Assembly (NCBI GenBank): GCA_964540855.1
Contig: CAZIOI010000008.1
Coordinates: 1-24,817, forward strand
Direction: 5' to 3'
Length of the DNA: 24,817 nt
Origin: CAZIOI01 sp964540855
GTDB lineage: Bacteria; Patescibacteriota; UBA1384; DTJR01
Shown in pieces: positions 14,862 through 22,746 of the stretch. The first letter of the stretch is position 1. Each line of letters starts with the position of its first letter. The position numbers and the translations under genes are program-made. The notes under the pieces were generated by a model. That model saw only the letters and a list, made by a program, of their open reading frames with translations. It searched no databases and was not told the origin of the DNA.

Positions 14862-15677
14862 TTAGTTTTCTTTCTTTTTCCTTACTTCAACAACAACATC
14901 GCCTTTTTTGGTGATATTTTTTGCCGGCAAAGCGCGAAGTTCCGGATCGGAGAAAAAATGCTTGTTGATATAAGCTTGTTGGAAAATCATAAAGACTGTC
15001 TGGGTTATCCAATAAATCGACAGGGCGGCAGGCAGGGTAAACGAGATATAAGCAGTCATAGCCGGGAACAGATACGTCATCTGCGTATTGAGCGATTTTT
15101 GTAACCCCTCCGAGGTCCCGCCACCGGTTGATTTAGGTTGGGTCGCCCTCATCTGCAATGACTGGTAAAGCTGAGTCAGCCCGGCAACTATCGGAAAAGC
15201 ATAGCCAGCCACCGATTTGATGCCCCCCTCTTTGATGATAGCGGAGGCTGTCTTCGCCAAATCTATTCCGAAAAACGAGGCGTTTAACGGCCCATGATCT
15301 TTGATAAACGAATAGAGCATGCTCACATCAACCTGTGTGATATTGCCTTTATAAAAAACTCGATAAAAAGCAATAAAGACGACGATTTGAACAATCAAGG
15401 GCAAACAGCTTGACAGAGGATTGAATTTTTCCTCTTTATACAAATCCATAAGCGCCTGCTGTTGCTTCTGTTTATCCTCTTTGTGGGTAACTTTGATCGC
15501 ATCAATCTTGACCTGCATTTTCTTTTGCTTGATCTGCATCTTTGCCATCGAGATTGACGATTTGATAAACAGCGCGCGCAAAAACACGGTGATAATAACG
15601 ATCGCAATCCAAACATAGTGACCCGGAACCAAATATGTGACGCCGACTAACAGGTTGTAAAAAAATTGTGATAGCAT
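14862..15677 (-). CDS. yidC: Membrane protein insertase YidC/Oxa1
   Basis: A 271-residue YidC of the short type that lacks the large periplasmic domain of proteobacteria. It inserts and folds membrane proteins, with or without SecYEG. The first conserved helix is near residues 20-40 with the conserved Arg (VFLRALFIKSS), followed by a charged cytoplasmic hairpin (KMQIKQKKMQVKI to KEDKQKQQQALMDLYKEE) and PLSSCLPLIVQIVVFIAFYRVF. The later helices include FPAMTAYISFTLPAALSIYWITQ, a family hallmark. The C-terminus is basic. SD AGAGGA lies about 4 bases before the ATG. It is the last gene of the rpmH operon; no jag gene follows. Confidence 0.95.
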   Translation of the reverse strand: MLSQFFYNLLVGVTYLVPGHYVWIAIVIITVFLRALFIKSSISMAKMQIKQKKMQVKIDAIKVTHKEDKQKQQQALMDLYKEEKFNPLSSCLPLIVQIVVFIAFYRVFYKGNITQVDVSMLYSFIKDHGPLNASFFGIDLAKTASAIIKEGGIKSVAGYAFPIVAGLTQLYQSLQMRATQPKSTGGGTSEGLQKSLNTQMTYLFPAMTAYISFTLPAALSIYWITQTVFMIFQQAYINKHFFSDPELRALPAKNITKKGDVVVEVRKKKEN

Positions 15678-15686
15678 TTTTCCTCT

Positions 15687-15956
15687 TTATATCTTTCTTA
15701 TTATGTTAGGGATATTAAACTTCTTTGGGCTATCGTTGCCGCCACGGCTAAAAGGATTGCACCTCAAGATTCGCCATGCAGCCATAACCACACCTACAAA
15801 AAACCCGTTTAATTCTATCGCCTCCACTGCATATTGACTACATGTCGGCCGAAATCGGCAGCACCCCATCGGGTGGCGATCCCGCAAATACCCGTGATCG
15901 GGGCTCAGCGTTTTTTGATAAAGCTTGATCAGTTTGACAGCAAGTATTTTAAGCAT
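15687..15956 (-). CDS. yidD: YidD membrane protein insertion efficiency factor
   Basis: An 89-residue YidD. The signatures are complete: YQKTLSP near the start, CRFRPTCSQYAVEAI at about 33-47 and RCNPFSRGG at about 65-73. It is thought to assist membrane insertion by the YidC/Sec system and sits at the inner face of the membrane. The start overlaps the end of rnpA by 28 bases, common in this operon, and yidC follows 9 bases after its stop. An extra LRDRHP-type insertion in the first third is slightly longer than in most relatives. Confidence 0.95.
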   Translation of the reverse strand: MLKILAVKLIKLYQKTLSPDHGYLRDRHPMGCCRFRPTCSQYAVEAIELNGFFVGVVMAAWRILRCNPFSRGGNDSPKKFNIPNIIRKI

Positions 15957-16276
15957 TTTTCAAAATCAGCCTCAACAAGACTGTATTGCTCGGTCAAAAC
16001 CCTTTTATTGGGTAAGACAACAATATCAAATCCACGGCTGTTTTTTAAATGTCTCGCCGATGCGGCTAAAATGCGGCGCTTGGCAAGGTTGCGCTCAACG
16101 GCCGATTTAGAAAACTTTTTCGAGATTATAACCGCAATTTTGGACGGGTCGTTAGAACCTCGAGCAAACTTTTTAAACAATCTTATTTTAAAAAAACCAC
16201 CGCTTGCAGACCTTCCTTTGTCAAAAACCATTTTGATCTGGCGGGGTTTTTTTAACCTATTTTCTCTTTTGATCAT
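15929..16276 (-). CDS. rnpA: Ribonuclease P protein component
   Basis: A 115-residue basic protein, the protein subunit of RNase P that helps the catalytic RNA process tRNA 5' ends. It opens with the family start (KRENRLKKPRQIKMVFDKGR) and has the diagnostic RNR-type helix AVERNLAKRRI at 59-69. Its ATG overlaps the rpmH stop by 4 bases (ATGA), and its end overlaps yidD by 28 bases. Length and order are normal. Confidence 0.95.
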   Translation of the reverse strand: MIKRENRLKKPRQIKMVFDKGRSASGGFFKIRLFKKFARGSNDPSKIAVIISKKFSKSAVERNLAKRRILAASARHLKNSRGFDIVVLPNKRVLTEQYSLVEADFEKCLKYLLSN

Positions 16277-16419
16277 TTGAGTTTGGAAACGGTCAGGGCT
16301 TTTCTGCCTTTCTTCCTGCGGCGAGAAAGCACCTTTATTCCGCCCAAGGTTTTGAGCCTAGAGCGAAAACCGTGGGTTTTGATGCGTCTTTTTTTGGATG
16401 GTTGATATGTTCTTTTCAT
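16273..16419 (-). CDS. rpmH: Ribosomal protein bL34
   Basis: A 48-residue, highly basic ribosomal protein of the large subunit. It begins MKRTYQPSKKRRIKTHGFRS and continues with the typical LSRRRKKGRKALTVSK tail. The length matches the family. It heads the operon that continues into rnpA by a 4-base overlap. A promoter lies immediately upstream at 16429-16457. Identification is certain. Confidence 0.97.
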   Translation of the reverse strand: MKRTYQPSKKRRIKTHGFRSRLKTLGGIKVLSRRRKKGRKALTVSKLK

Positions 16420-16428
16420 AACGGGTAT

Positions 16429-16457
16429 ATATTACAGTAAAGTTCGCGTTTTAGCAA
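16429..16457 (-). promoter_or_regulatory. Promoter of the rpmH-rnpA-yidD-yidC operon
   Basis: Minus strand TTGCTA (16452-16457) and TAATAT (16429-16434) are 17 bases apart. The -10 is immediately preceded by TG. It lies between the stop of the glucanotransferase gene (16484) and the rpmH ATG (16419), with a predicted leader of only a few bases. Confidence 0.55.
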
Positions 16458-16483
16458 GGGATGCACAGTGATTAATTTTGGTC

Positions 16484-17959
16484 CTATGATCGCCCTGTTT
16501 GATTAATAATTTCTTTTAGAAAACTAAAGTCAATCTCGTCGGTCGGCACACGGTGCCTAATTTTCCAGTTAGTGCGGTTTTTTTCACCGGGCTTGTTGTA
16601 GCGGCGCATATCCCCCACCAGATCAGCCAAGCTCACAGAGGCAATTCGAGAGTGCGAGCAAAACACTAGGGAGATCATCTCTCTGATCATTAGGTCCATC
16701 GGAATTCGTATCTTTTTTCGCCGCGCTTTTTTTCGCGTTATCCCCTTCATTTTTTTAAAATAAGTCCTGCGGTCATCGTGCGAGAGTTTTTTCCACCAAG
16801 CTGCGAGCGTATCGGTGTCATGAGTCGAGGTGGCAGACATAGACAATTGCGGATATTTGTCGATACGACTGTAACGAATTTTATTGACCCACTGTGGACA
16901 ACGGATTCCCGGCATATCAAATTTATTAAGCAGGCGGTCTATCGCTTTAGATGAATAACCAAGATCTTCGGCGATAAAAATAATGTCTGGAAATTCATTT
17001 TTTATTGCCGATAAGATGCGATCCTTCAGGGCCTCAACATGCAGAGCGCGACCAGATTTTGTTTCAATCAGATAGTATTTCCAAACTAAAGCCAAGGCAT
17101 GATCAATGCGAATCACCGGTGATATTTTTGACAAATGGCGGATTGTCTCAAAATAATAAGCGATTACCTCGTCTTGCCTTTCTCTAAAGCGATATACCGC
17201 GTGGCCCCAACGTTGCGGACCAAACGGGTCTTTAGGATTATCGCAACCCGATTCATATTTTAATGTCCCATCATCGTTCAGATAAAACAGATCCTGGTTC
17301 GCCCAAACCTCCGCACTATCATAAATCGGATAAATCGGCTTGTCCATCACAAAATAGATACCTTTTTGGCGGCTATAGTCAGCCAAACCCATCCACTGCT
17401 CGGTCATTATATCTTGTACAAACAGTTCAAATTTTACTCTCTCATGCAGCCCCGGATGTTTGGCGAGTATCCTTTGGATGTTTCCTGTTGAAAAAATTCC
17501 GGGCCAATTAACCCATGTTCTCTTGAACCGTCTTTTTAAAACCTTGAACAAGGCATAGGCGAGGACATTTCGATCATAGTCCCCAAGCTCTTTGTCACCA
17601 AAGCCGACTTTCCTGTACAAAGATTTTAATATCGATAATTTCTGTTTTAGGCAATTGCGCTGATCGATAACACCAGGCGCGGAATTTCCAAGACGGGAGA
17701 TGCCACCAAGATGACGGGTGTCCAAGTAAATAGGATTAAAAGAAAATATACTCAATCCCATATAAGGAGATGGGTGCGTAGTGTCTTGAACAGGAGTAAA
17801 CTCAATGAGACTGAATCCTGCCTCTGCAGCGGCATCCACAAGCGGATACATATCCGCTATGGTGCCGGAGAGGGACTCGTCATAAGCAGACCTCAAGCAA
17901 CTCGGGCTGTGAATATCCAAAGAGGCTATACGTTTATTTTGAAGTGAATTTCTTTTCAT
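16484..17959 (-). CDS. malQ: 4-alpha-glucanotransferase (amylomaltase, GH77)
   Basis: A 491-residue GH77 enzyme that transfers alpha-1,4-glucan segments between maltooligosaccharides or glycogen in the cytoplasm. Counting from the ATG at 17959, the nucleophile is D286 in VIRIDHALAL, the acid/base is E331 in FIAEDLGY, and the third carboxylate is D381 in STHDTDTLAAWW. All three are intact. PQRWGHAVY matches the substrate-loop region near the centre. The frame is open 22 codons further, into sequence beside the origin, but the family start fits the MKRNSLQNKR methionine. SD pairing is weak. Its place between rpmH and the origin is unusual. No other sugar gene is adjacent. Confidence 0.88.
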   Translation of the reverse strand: MKRNSLQNKRIASLDIHSPSCLRSAYDESLSGTIADMYPLVDAAAEAGFSLIEFTPVQDTTHPSPYMGLSIFSFNPIYLDTRHLGGISRLGNSAPGVIDQRNCLKQKLSILKSLYRKVGFGDKELGDYDRNVLAYALFKVLKRRFKRTWVNWPGIFSTGNIQRILAKHPGLHERVKFELFVQDIMTEQWMGLADYSRQKGIYFVMDKPIYPIYDSAEVWANQDLFYLNDDGTLKYESGCDNPKDPFGPQRWGHAVYRFRERQDEVIAYYFETIRHLSKISPVIRIDHALALVWKYYLIETKSGRALHVEALKDRILSAIKNEFPDIIFIAEDLGYSSKAIDRLLNKFDMPGIRCPQWVNKIRYSRIDKYPQLSMSATSTHDTDTLAAWWKKLSHDDRRTYFKKMKGITRKKARRKKIRIPMDLMIREMISLVFCSHSRIASVSLADLVGDMRRYNKPGEKNRTNWKIRHRVPTDEIDFSFLKEIINQTGRS

Positions 17960-18049
17960 AAATATATCTTTAGTATAACAATTTTCGTCAACTTGCGCAG
18001 ATTTTTTGTTTTGGCTGCAAACCACGCATATCGACTATATATAGAAAAG

Positions 18050-18270
18050 TTTTCCACAGGCAAAAAAAATTTAGCTGGGTGGAGTTTTCCACAGGCAGAA
18101 AGTTATCCACAGTTTTCCACAAGTTTTCCACAGGCCCATCAAACAAAGACCAAACAAAGTCACATAAACTTATATACAAGTTTACATTTAACAGGTTCAA
18201 ATTATGAGTTATCCACAGGCCCTTGACGATTGTGGATAAGTAGTTCTACAGTGAGTATGCCTGTGGAAAA
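18050..18270 (+). other. oriC, left cluster of DnaA boxes
   Basis: Eight DnaA boxes lie upstream of dnaA. Plus-oriented TTTTCCACA is at 18050-18058, 18085-18093, 18113-18121 and 18124-18132; TTATCCACA is at 18103-18111 and 18209-18217. Minus-oriented boxes are at 18231-18239 and 18262-18270. Most carry the extension AGGC. The AT-rich gap 18160-18208 between the box groups is a candidate unwinding element. The boxes at 18209 and 18231 face each other across 13 bases. Density and position next to dnaA make this the origin with high probability. Confidence 0.88.
18223..18252 (+). promoter_or_regulatory. Probable dnaA promoter, overlapped by DnaA boxes
   Basis: TTGACG (18223-18228) and TACAGT (18247-18252) are separated by 18 bases, with a DnaA box (18231-18239) in the spacer and another just downstream (18262-18270). 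Binding of DnaA to these would repress its own gene, as known in other bacteria. Confidence 0.45.
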
Positions 18271-18309
18271 CTTTTTTTGAACGCATCGCGAATAGCAAAA
18301 TGGAGGGGT

Positions 18310-19659
18310 GTGCAAATCGATCAGCTATGGCAAAAATCATTGCAAGACATCAAAGAGTCTATTGGTGAGACTAAGTTTTCGACGTGGTTTAAAAATACAG
18401 AGCTTATCAGCACCGATAAAGGCGTCGCCACGGTCGGGGTCTCCAACACTTACACTAAAAATTGGCTAGAATCAAAACACCGCCACGACATAGTAAAGGC
18501 TCTTCAAAAACAAAAGTCCGATATTCAGAACGTTCAATTTAAGATTAGGAAGAACATTAATCTTGAAAGACTGCCTATCGAGATAGAGCCTAGGCGTTCA
18601 AGCGCCAAACCCGCCCGAGACACGTCTGACAGCAACCTTAGGAAAGAATACACGTTCGATACGTTTATAGTTGGTAACAATAATTCTCTCGCCTACGCCG
18701 TAGCCCAAGAGGTTGCCGCCAACCCCGGCGTTCGTCACAATCCCCTCTTTATATACGGCGGCGTGGGCCTGGGGAAAACTCATCTCGCACAAGCGATAGG
18801 CAAACAATATCTCGAAAAGAACCCTCAAGGAAAAATCGTATATGTATCATGCGAAACCTTCACGAATGATTTTATAAACGCCATTGCGACAAAAAAAATG
18901 AATGAGTTCAAGAAAAATTATCGCGAGGTTGATGTGCTGATTGTTGATGATGTTCAATTTCTCTCTTCGAAAGAAGGGTCTCAGGAAGAGTTTTTCCACA
19001 CATTCAACTCGCTGCAACAAAGATCAAGACAAATCATCCTAACTGCAGACAAGATTCCACACGCTATCCCCGCCCTCGAGGGAAGGCTGGCAAGCCGTTT
19101 CGGGGGCGGGATGGTAGTTGACGTCCAACCTCCAAATTTAGAGACGAGAATGGCGATCTTAACTGAAAAATGTCGCGAAAAGGATTTTGCACTTCCGGAA
19201 GCCGCCATCGAATATATTGCTCGCAATATTCCGTCTAATATAAGGGAACTAGAGGGGGCACTAAATCGCTTAATGATTCATTGTCAATTTAATCAACTGA
19301 CCCCTAGCTTGCAGGCCGCCGAGGAAGCGCTGAAGGATATGGTCAGCTCGTCAAACAGGGCTGTTGGCACGGCGGAAATTATTGCGGCAGTCGGTAAATA
19401 TTTTGGTATTTCCAAGGATGATCTTTTGGGGAAAAGCCGTAAAAAAGAACTTTCGACCCCAAGGCAAATTACGGTTTTTCTAATAAGAGAGAATACCAAC
19501 CGATCACTTCCGGAAATAGGAAAGTTAATGGGAGGAAAAGATCATACAACAATTATGTATAGCGAGAAAAAGATAAGAGATCTCTTAAAGACCGATATAA
19601 CGATTAAGTCGGACATTGAGAAGATTCGCGAGCATCTCTTTTCTACTTTAAATATGTAA
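18310..19659 (+). CDS. dnaA: Chromosomal replication initiator DnaA
   Basis: The initiator protein that binds the flanking boxes and opens the origin. From the GTG at 18310 it is 449 residues. Domain I opens with QLWQKSLQDIKESI and TKFSTWF. Domain III is AAA+: Walker A GGVGLGKT at 150-157 and Walker B LIVDD at 210-214. Domain IV carries the DnaA signature around GGKDHTTI (408-415). All motifs are intact. The frame is open to a TTG at 18277, but no SD precedes it; GGAGG at 18302-18306 precedes the GTG with a short 3-base gap. GTG is preferred but not certain. The gene sits between the two box clusters and points toward dnaN. Confidence 0.95.
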   Translation: MQIDQLWQKSLQDIKESIGETKFSTWFKNTELISTDKGVATVGVSNTYTKNWLESKHRHDIVKALQKQKSDIQNVQFKIRKNINLERLPIEIEPRRSSAKPARDTSDSNLRKEYTFDTFIVGNNNSLAYAVAQEVAANPGVRHNPLFIYGGVGLGKTHLAQAIGKQYLEKNPQGKIVYVSCETFTNDFINAIATKKMNEFKKNYREVDVLIVDDVQFLSSKEGSQEEFFHTFNSLQQRSRQIILTADKIPHAIPALEGRLASRFGGGMVVDVQPPNLETRMAILTEKCREKDFALPEAAIEYIARNIPSNIRELEGALNRLMIHCQFNQLTPSLQAAEEALKDMVSSSNRAVGTAEIIAAVGKYFGISKDDLLGKSRKKELSTPRQITVFLIRENTNRSLPEIGKLMGGKDHTTIMYSEKKIRDLLKTDITIKSDIEKIREHLFSTLNM

Positions 19660-19695
19660 GTTAATAATAAGTCGTAGTAATAAGCATGTTAATAT

Positions 19696-19844
19696 TGTGG
19701 AATAAATCTTGTCAGCCTGTGGAAAAGCCTGTGGAAAACTCTAGTATTTGCTGTGGAAAAACCGCTAAATTTTTTTTGACGGTTGACTTATCCACAGGTT
19801 TTTCTAGAGTTATTAACATAGTTTTCCACAGGGCCTGTGGAAAA
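19696..19844 (+). other. oriC, right cluster of DnaA boxes (dnaA-dnaN gap)
   Basis: Between dnaA and dnaN, minus-oriented TGTGGAAAA boxes are at 19718-19726, 19730-19738, 19752-19760 and 19836-19844; plus-oriented TTATCCACA is at 19788-19796 and TTTTCCACA at 19822-19830; a looser match is at 19696-19704. GCC precedes three of the minus boxes, again giving the 12-mer extension. Immediately upstream, 19665-19690 has TAA/TAG triplets resembling DnaA-trio elements. The oligo-T run at 19770-19777 is another candidate melting site. Confidence 0.85.
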
Positions 19845-19846
19845 CT
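19820..19846. repeat. Palindromic pair of DnaA boxes in front of dnaN
   Basis: Two DnaA boxes are fused head to head into a perfect palindrome with 13-bp arms around a single central G; each arm reads AGTTTTCCACAGG outward from one strand. It lies 34 bases before the dnaN ATG and could bind a DnaA pair or form a cruciform. Confidence 0.85.
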
Positions 19847-19879
19847 CAATCATCAAATAAGCTAAAAAAGGAGATATAT

Positions 19880-20971
19880 ATGAAATTCGCCTGTAAAAGA
19901 GAAGAGCTGCTAAAAGCCCTTTCGGTTGCGACAAAATTGGTGAAAACGAGGGCAAATTTGCCGGTTTTGGCCAATATAATGATTTCAACGGACAAAAATA
20001 AAATAAAGGTTTCCGCCACGGATCTAGAATCATCTGTAGCGGTTTGTATCGATTCGCATGTCTCGGACGAAGGGGCGATAACAATACCCGCCAGAACGCT
20101 TTTGGAGTTTGTTCAATCAAGCTCTGACGAGACAATTGACATAGATTCGCAAGATCAGGACGTGAGGATAAAAGGCTCCCACAACAACGCTACAATAAAG
20201 GGTATAGCAGCAGATGAATTTCCCGAAATGGCTACCGTTGTTGCCGGCAAAGAGTTCAAAATTGTCTCGGACAAGCTAAAAACAGCCATTATGGCGGTTG
20301 CCCCTGCAGCTGCATTAGACGAAACAAGACCAGTTTTGGCCGGACTGTATTTTTGCGCAGGCAAGAATTTAAAAATCGCCTCAACGGACAGTTATAGATT
20401 GGCTGAATATACTTTAAAAATTGATGAGCCGATTGAGTTAACGGCGATTATTCCGCAAAGAACTGCCATGGAACTAGCCAGAATGTTACCCCAATCGGGG
20501 TCGTCTGTTAGCGTTTGCGTGGGGGAGAACCAAGTGCAGTTCAAATTTGACGATACTGTCTTTATTACACGTCAAATAGATGGAAACTTCCCGGACTATC
20601 AACAGATTATTCCCAAAGAGTTTGTGTACGAATTCAACGTCTCAAAAGAAAAGTTCACCGAGGCGCTACGAGTTGCAAGTGTTTTTGCCAGAGAGTCAGG
20701 TAATAACATTAAACTTGCTGGTGAGCAATCCAAGGTTTTGATCAGCGCCGTGTCCGCTCAAACAGGGGACTCGCAAGCACTGGTCGAGGCTTCAACCAGT
20801 GGCGCGGGGCTTGAGATATCGTTTAATGCCAAGTTTTTGCTTGATGGTATAGCCTCTATCGGCAAAGAAGAAATCAAGATGAAATTTTCCGGTCCCTTGA
20901 GCCCGGGGTTGTTGGTGGGGGAGGGTGACACAAGTTTCAGATATATTATTATGCCTTTAAGGAGCGAATAA
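19880..20971 (+). CDS. dnaN: DNA polymerase III sliding clamp (beta subunit)
   Basis: A 363-residue beta clamp, close to the usual 366. It forms a ring around DNA and holds the polymerase. The start MKFACKREELLKALSVATKLV and the RANLPVLANIMI segment are typical, and the C-terminus ends RYIIMPLRSE, matching the usual YxxMPxR that contributes to the peptide-binding cleft. SD AAGGAG lies 8 bases before the ATG. The DnaA-box palindrome at 19820-19846 is in its leader, so DnaA may influence expression. recF follows 7 bases downstream. Confidence 0.97.
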   Translation: MKFACKREELLKALSVATKLVKTRANLPVLANIMISTDKNKIKVSATDLESSVAVCIDSHVSDEGAITIPARTLLEFVQSSSDETIDIDSQDQDVRIKGSHNNATIKGIAADEFPEMATVVAGKEFKIVSDKLKTAIMAVAPAAALDETRPVLAGLYFCAGKNLKIASTDSYRLAEYTLKIDEPIELTAIIPQRTAMELARMLPQSGSSVSVCVGENQVQFKFDDTVFITRQIDGNFPDYQQIIPKEFVYEFNVSKEKFTEALRVASVFARESGNNIKLAGEQSKVLISAVSAQTGDSQALVEASTSGAGLEISFNAKFLLDGIASIGKEEIKMKFSGPLSPGLLVGEGDTSFRYIIMPLRSE

Positions 20972-20978
20972 GATTTAG

Positions 20979-22034
20979 ATGATCCAAAAGATAAGACTGC
21001 AAAATATCCGGTGTTTTGGCGATGATGTTTTTGAGTTTGGTCCCGGCACAAATCTTGTAATAGGGCAGAACGGAAGCGGTAAAACGACGATTCTGGAGGC
21101 AATAGGTTTCTTTGCCTTCGGCGGCTTTATTTCGGTTAAGTCGGACTTTTTGGCGGTTTCCCACGCGCAAGAGGTTGGACGAATCGAGGTTTTCACTGAT
21201 TCAAAGAATGCCTCTGTTGCGATCTCGGGCTTGCAGAGGATTTCAAAAATTGCCCAAAATAAAGTAAAAAATTCTCAATTAATAGGTTTTAAAAAAGCGG
21301 TTTTGTTTAATCCTCAGACCGTCGAGATTGTCAGTGCCTCGCCTGCGGCGAGGCGCAAAGAAATGGATATTGTGATCGCCCAAAAAGATTCCGCCTTTGT
21401 CACAACTTTGTTGGAATATCGCAAGGTTTTAAAAAATCGTAACAGCCTTTTAAAAATGGTTGCGCATGCTCAAACAAGCTCGGATGCTCTGGACTTTTGG
21501 GATGAGAAATTAGACGAGCTTTCCCGACGTATTTATGAGGCAAGGACAATATTTATAGATTATCAGAATGAGCGCATCGGCGATGTTTACGCAAAACTCT
21601 CTTTGCGTAAAGGCAAGTCGAAGATAGTTTATAAACCAAGCTGTGATTATGACAGGTACGCCGAGGCGCTCGTGAGCTCGCGAGATTACGACATTGTCTC
21701 GGGTTCGACCTCGGTTGGTCCGCACCGCGATGATTTTGGCGTCCTGTTCGATGGCTACGATATCAGGAATCATGCTTCACGAGGCGAGCAAAGACTTGCG
21801 GCGTTGGCAATCAAAAATATTCAAATCGATTATTTGTCCGAAAATTCTCACAAGCCCGCCTTGTTACTGGATGATGTTTTTTCAGAGCTTGATCACAAGC
21901 GTAGAGAATCGTTAATCGAAAACATTGATCCGGATTGTCAAATTTTTATTTCCGCCACGGATAAGGCGATAATCCCGGCCGAGTTGTTCTCCGGTGCAAA
22001 TCTAATTGATTTAAGCGGGGGAGATGATGAGTGA
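20979..22034 (+). CDS. recF: DNA repair and gap-filling protein RecF
   Basis: A 351-residue SMC-like ATPase that loads RecA at gaps with RecO and RecR. Walker A GQNGSGKT is at 29-36, the signature SRGEQRLAALAIK begins at 267, and Walker B LLLDD is at 295-299 followed by VFSELD. All are intact. The gene starts 7 bases after dnaN and overlaps the DUF721 gene by 11 bases. The length is slightly below the common 360-370. Confidence 0.95.
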   Translation: MIQKIRLQNIRCFGDDVFEFGPGTNLVIGQNGSGKTTILEAIGFFAFGGFISVKSDFLAVSHAQEVGRIEVFTDSKNASVAISGLQRISKIAQNKVKNSQLIGFKKAVLFNPQTVEIVSASPAARRKEMDIVIAQKDSAFVTTLLEYRKVLKNRNSLLKMVAHAQTSSDALDFWDEKLDELSRRIYEARTIFIDYQNERIGDVYAKLSLRKGKSKIVYKPSCDYDRYAEALVSSRDYDIVSGSTSVGPHRDDFGVLFDGYDIRNHASRGEQRLAALAIKNIQIDYLSENSHKPALLLDDVFSELDHKRRESLIENIDPDCQIFISATDKAIIPAELFSGANLIDLSGGDDE

Positions 22035-22299
22035 ACCAATCCAAGACATTCTCGCCAGAAGGATCGTGGCGAAGGGGCTTTCGGGTGTTGTTGTGGCCGC
22101 TAGAGTATGCGCGGTTGCCAAGGAGGTGGCCGATGGCGCTTTCGAGCCAATTAGCTACAAATCTGGTTGCTTAAAAATATTGGTTCTGTCCGACTCCAGA
22201 GCTCATTTGATTCGACTTGGCGAAAAACAATTACGATCTAAAATCAATCAGAAACTCGGCAGAGAAGTTGTAAAAAAATTAAGTTTCAAGATAAGCTAG
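22024..22299 (+). CDS. DUF721 / DciA-like protein, likely helicase loader
   Basis: A 91-residue protein fitting the DUF721 family: a helical start with a possible AR-VCAVAKEV turn, then LKILVLSDSRAHLIRLGEKQLRSKINQKLG and a final VVKKLSFKI strand. Members include DciA, the DnaB-helicase loader found in bacteria without DnaC or DnaI. It overlaps recF by 11 bases and has GGGGGAG just before tandem ATG codons at 22024 and 22027; either could be used. Its place straight after recF fits a replication job. Sequence identity to DciA is inferred from pattern. Confidence 0.75.
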   Translation: MMSEPIQDILARRIVAKGLSGVVVAARVCAVAKEVADGAFEPISYKSGCLKILVLSDSRAHLIRLGEKQLRSKINQKLGREVVKKLSFKIS

Positions 22300-22304
22300 C
22301 ACAC

Positions 22305-22333
22305 TTGCGCCGGCGTCATTTGTTCGCTAAAAT
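22305..22333 (+). promoter_or_regulatory. Promoter of hsp20-galU
   Basis: TTGCGC (22305-22310) and TAAAAT (22328-22333) are separated by 17 bases. The predicted start, near 22340, excludes the GTG at 22339 as the Hsp20 start and supports the TTG at 22363. Confidence 0.5.
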
Positions 22334-22362
22334 TCAAAGTGGAAAGTGAGAAGGAGGGGCAA

Positions 22363-22737
22363 TTGACAAAGGAAGCTCGCAAGGATGAAGAGGGCATGTT
22401 TGAGGAGTACGAAGGTCAACTCGCTATTGATGCGTATCAGACAAATGATGCAGTGGTCATCAAGGCGCCGATCGCCGGAGTAAAATCCTCTGATGTCGAA
22501 ATCGCTATCACGGATGAAGTTGTGACCGTGAAGGGAAAGAGAAGGCAAGAACCGTCGGTTTCCGAAGCGGATTATTTCTGCCAGGAGTGTTATTGGGGTT
22601 CTTTTTCTCGATCGTACATAATTCCGGTGCCGGTTGATAGCGAAAAAGCCCAAGCGGGCCTCAAGGATGGTATTTTAACGATTCTCATTCCAAAACAAGA
22701 GAAGTCGAGAACTAGAGTCATCAAAGTTACCGGATAA
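22363..22737 (+). CDS. Small heat-shock protein Hsp20 (alpha-crystallin)
   Basis: A 124-residue holdase chaperone. The alpha-crystallin domain runs from about residue 22 to the end: LAIDAYQTNDAVVIKAPIAGV, then VTVKGKR, and LKDGILTILIPK, the standard closing motif before PK. The loop between has two Cys (YFCQECYW). The TTG at 22363 is taken as start because AGGAGG at 22352-22357 lies 5 bases upstream; a GTG at 22339 also opens the frame but falls at the predicted transcription start. It is followed by galU after 9 bases. Confidence 0.88.
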   Translation: MTKEARKDEEGMFEEYEGQLAIDAYQTNDAVVIKAPIAGVKSSDVEIAITDEVVTVKGKRRQEPSVSEADYFCQECYWGSFSRSYIIPVPVDSEKAQAGLKDGILTILIPKQEKSRTRVIKVTG

Positions 22738-22746
22738 GCTAACCTA

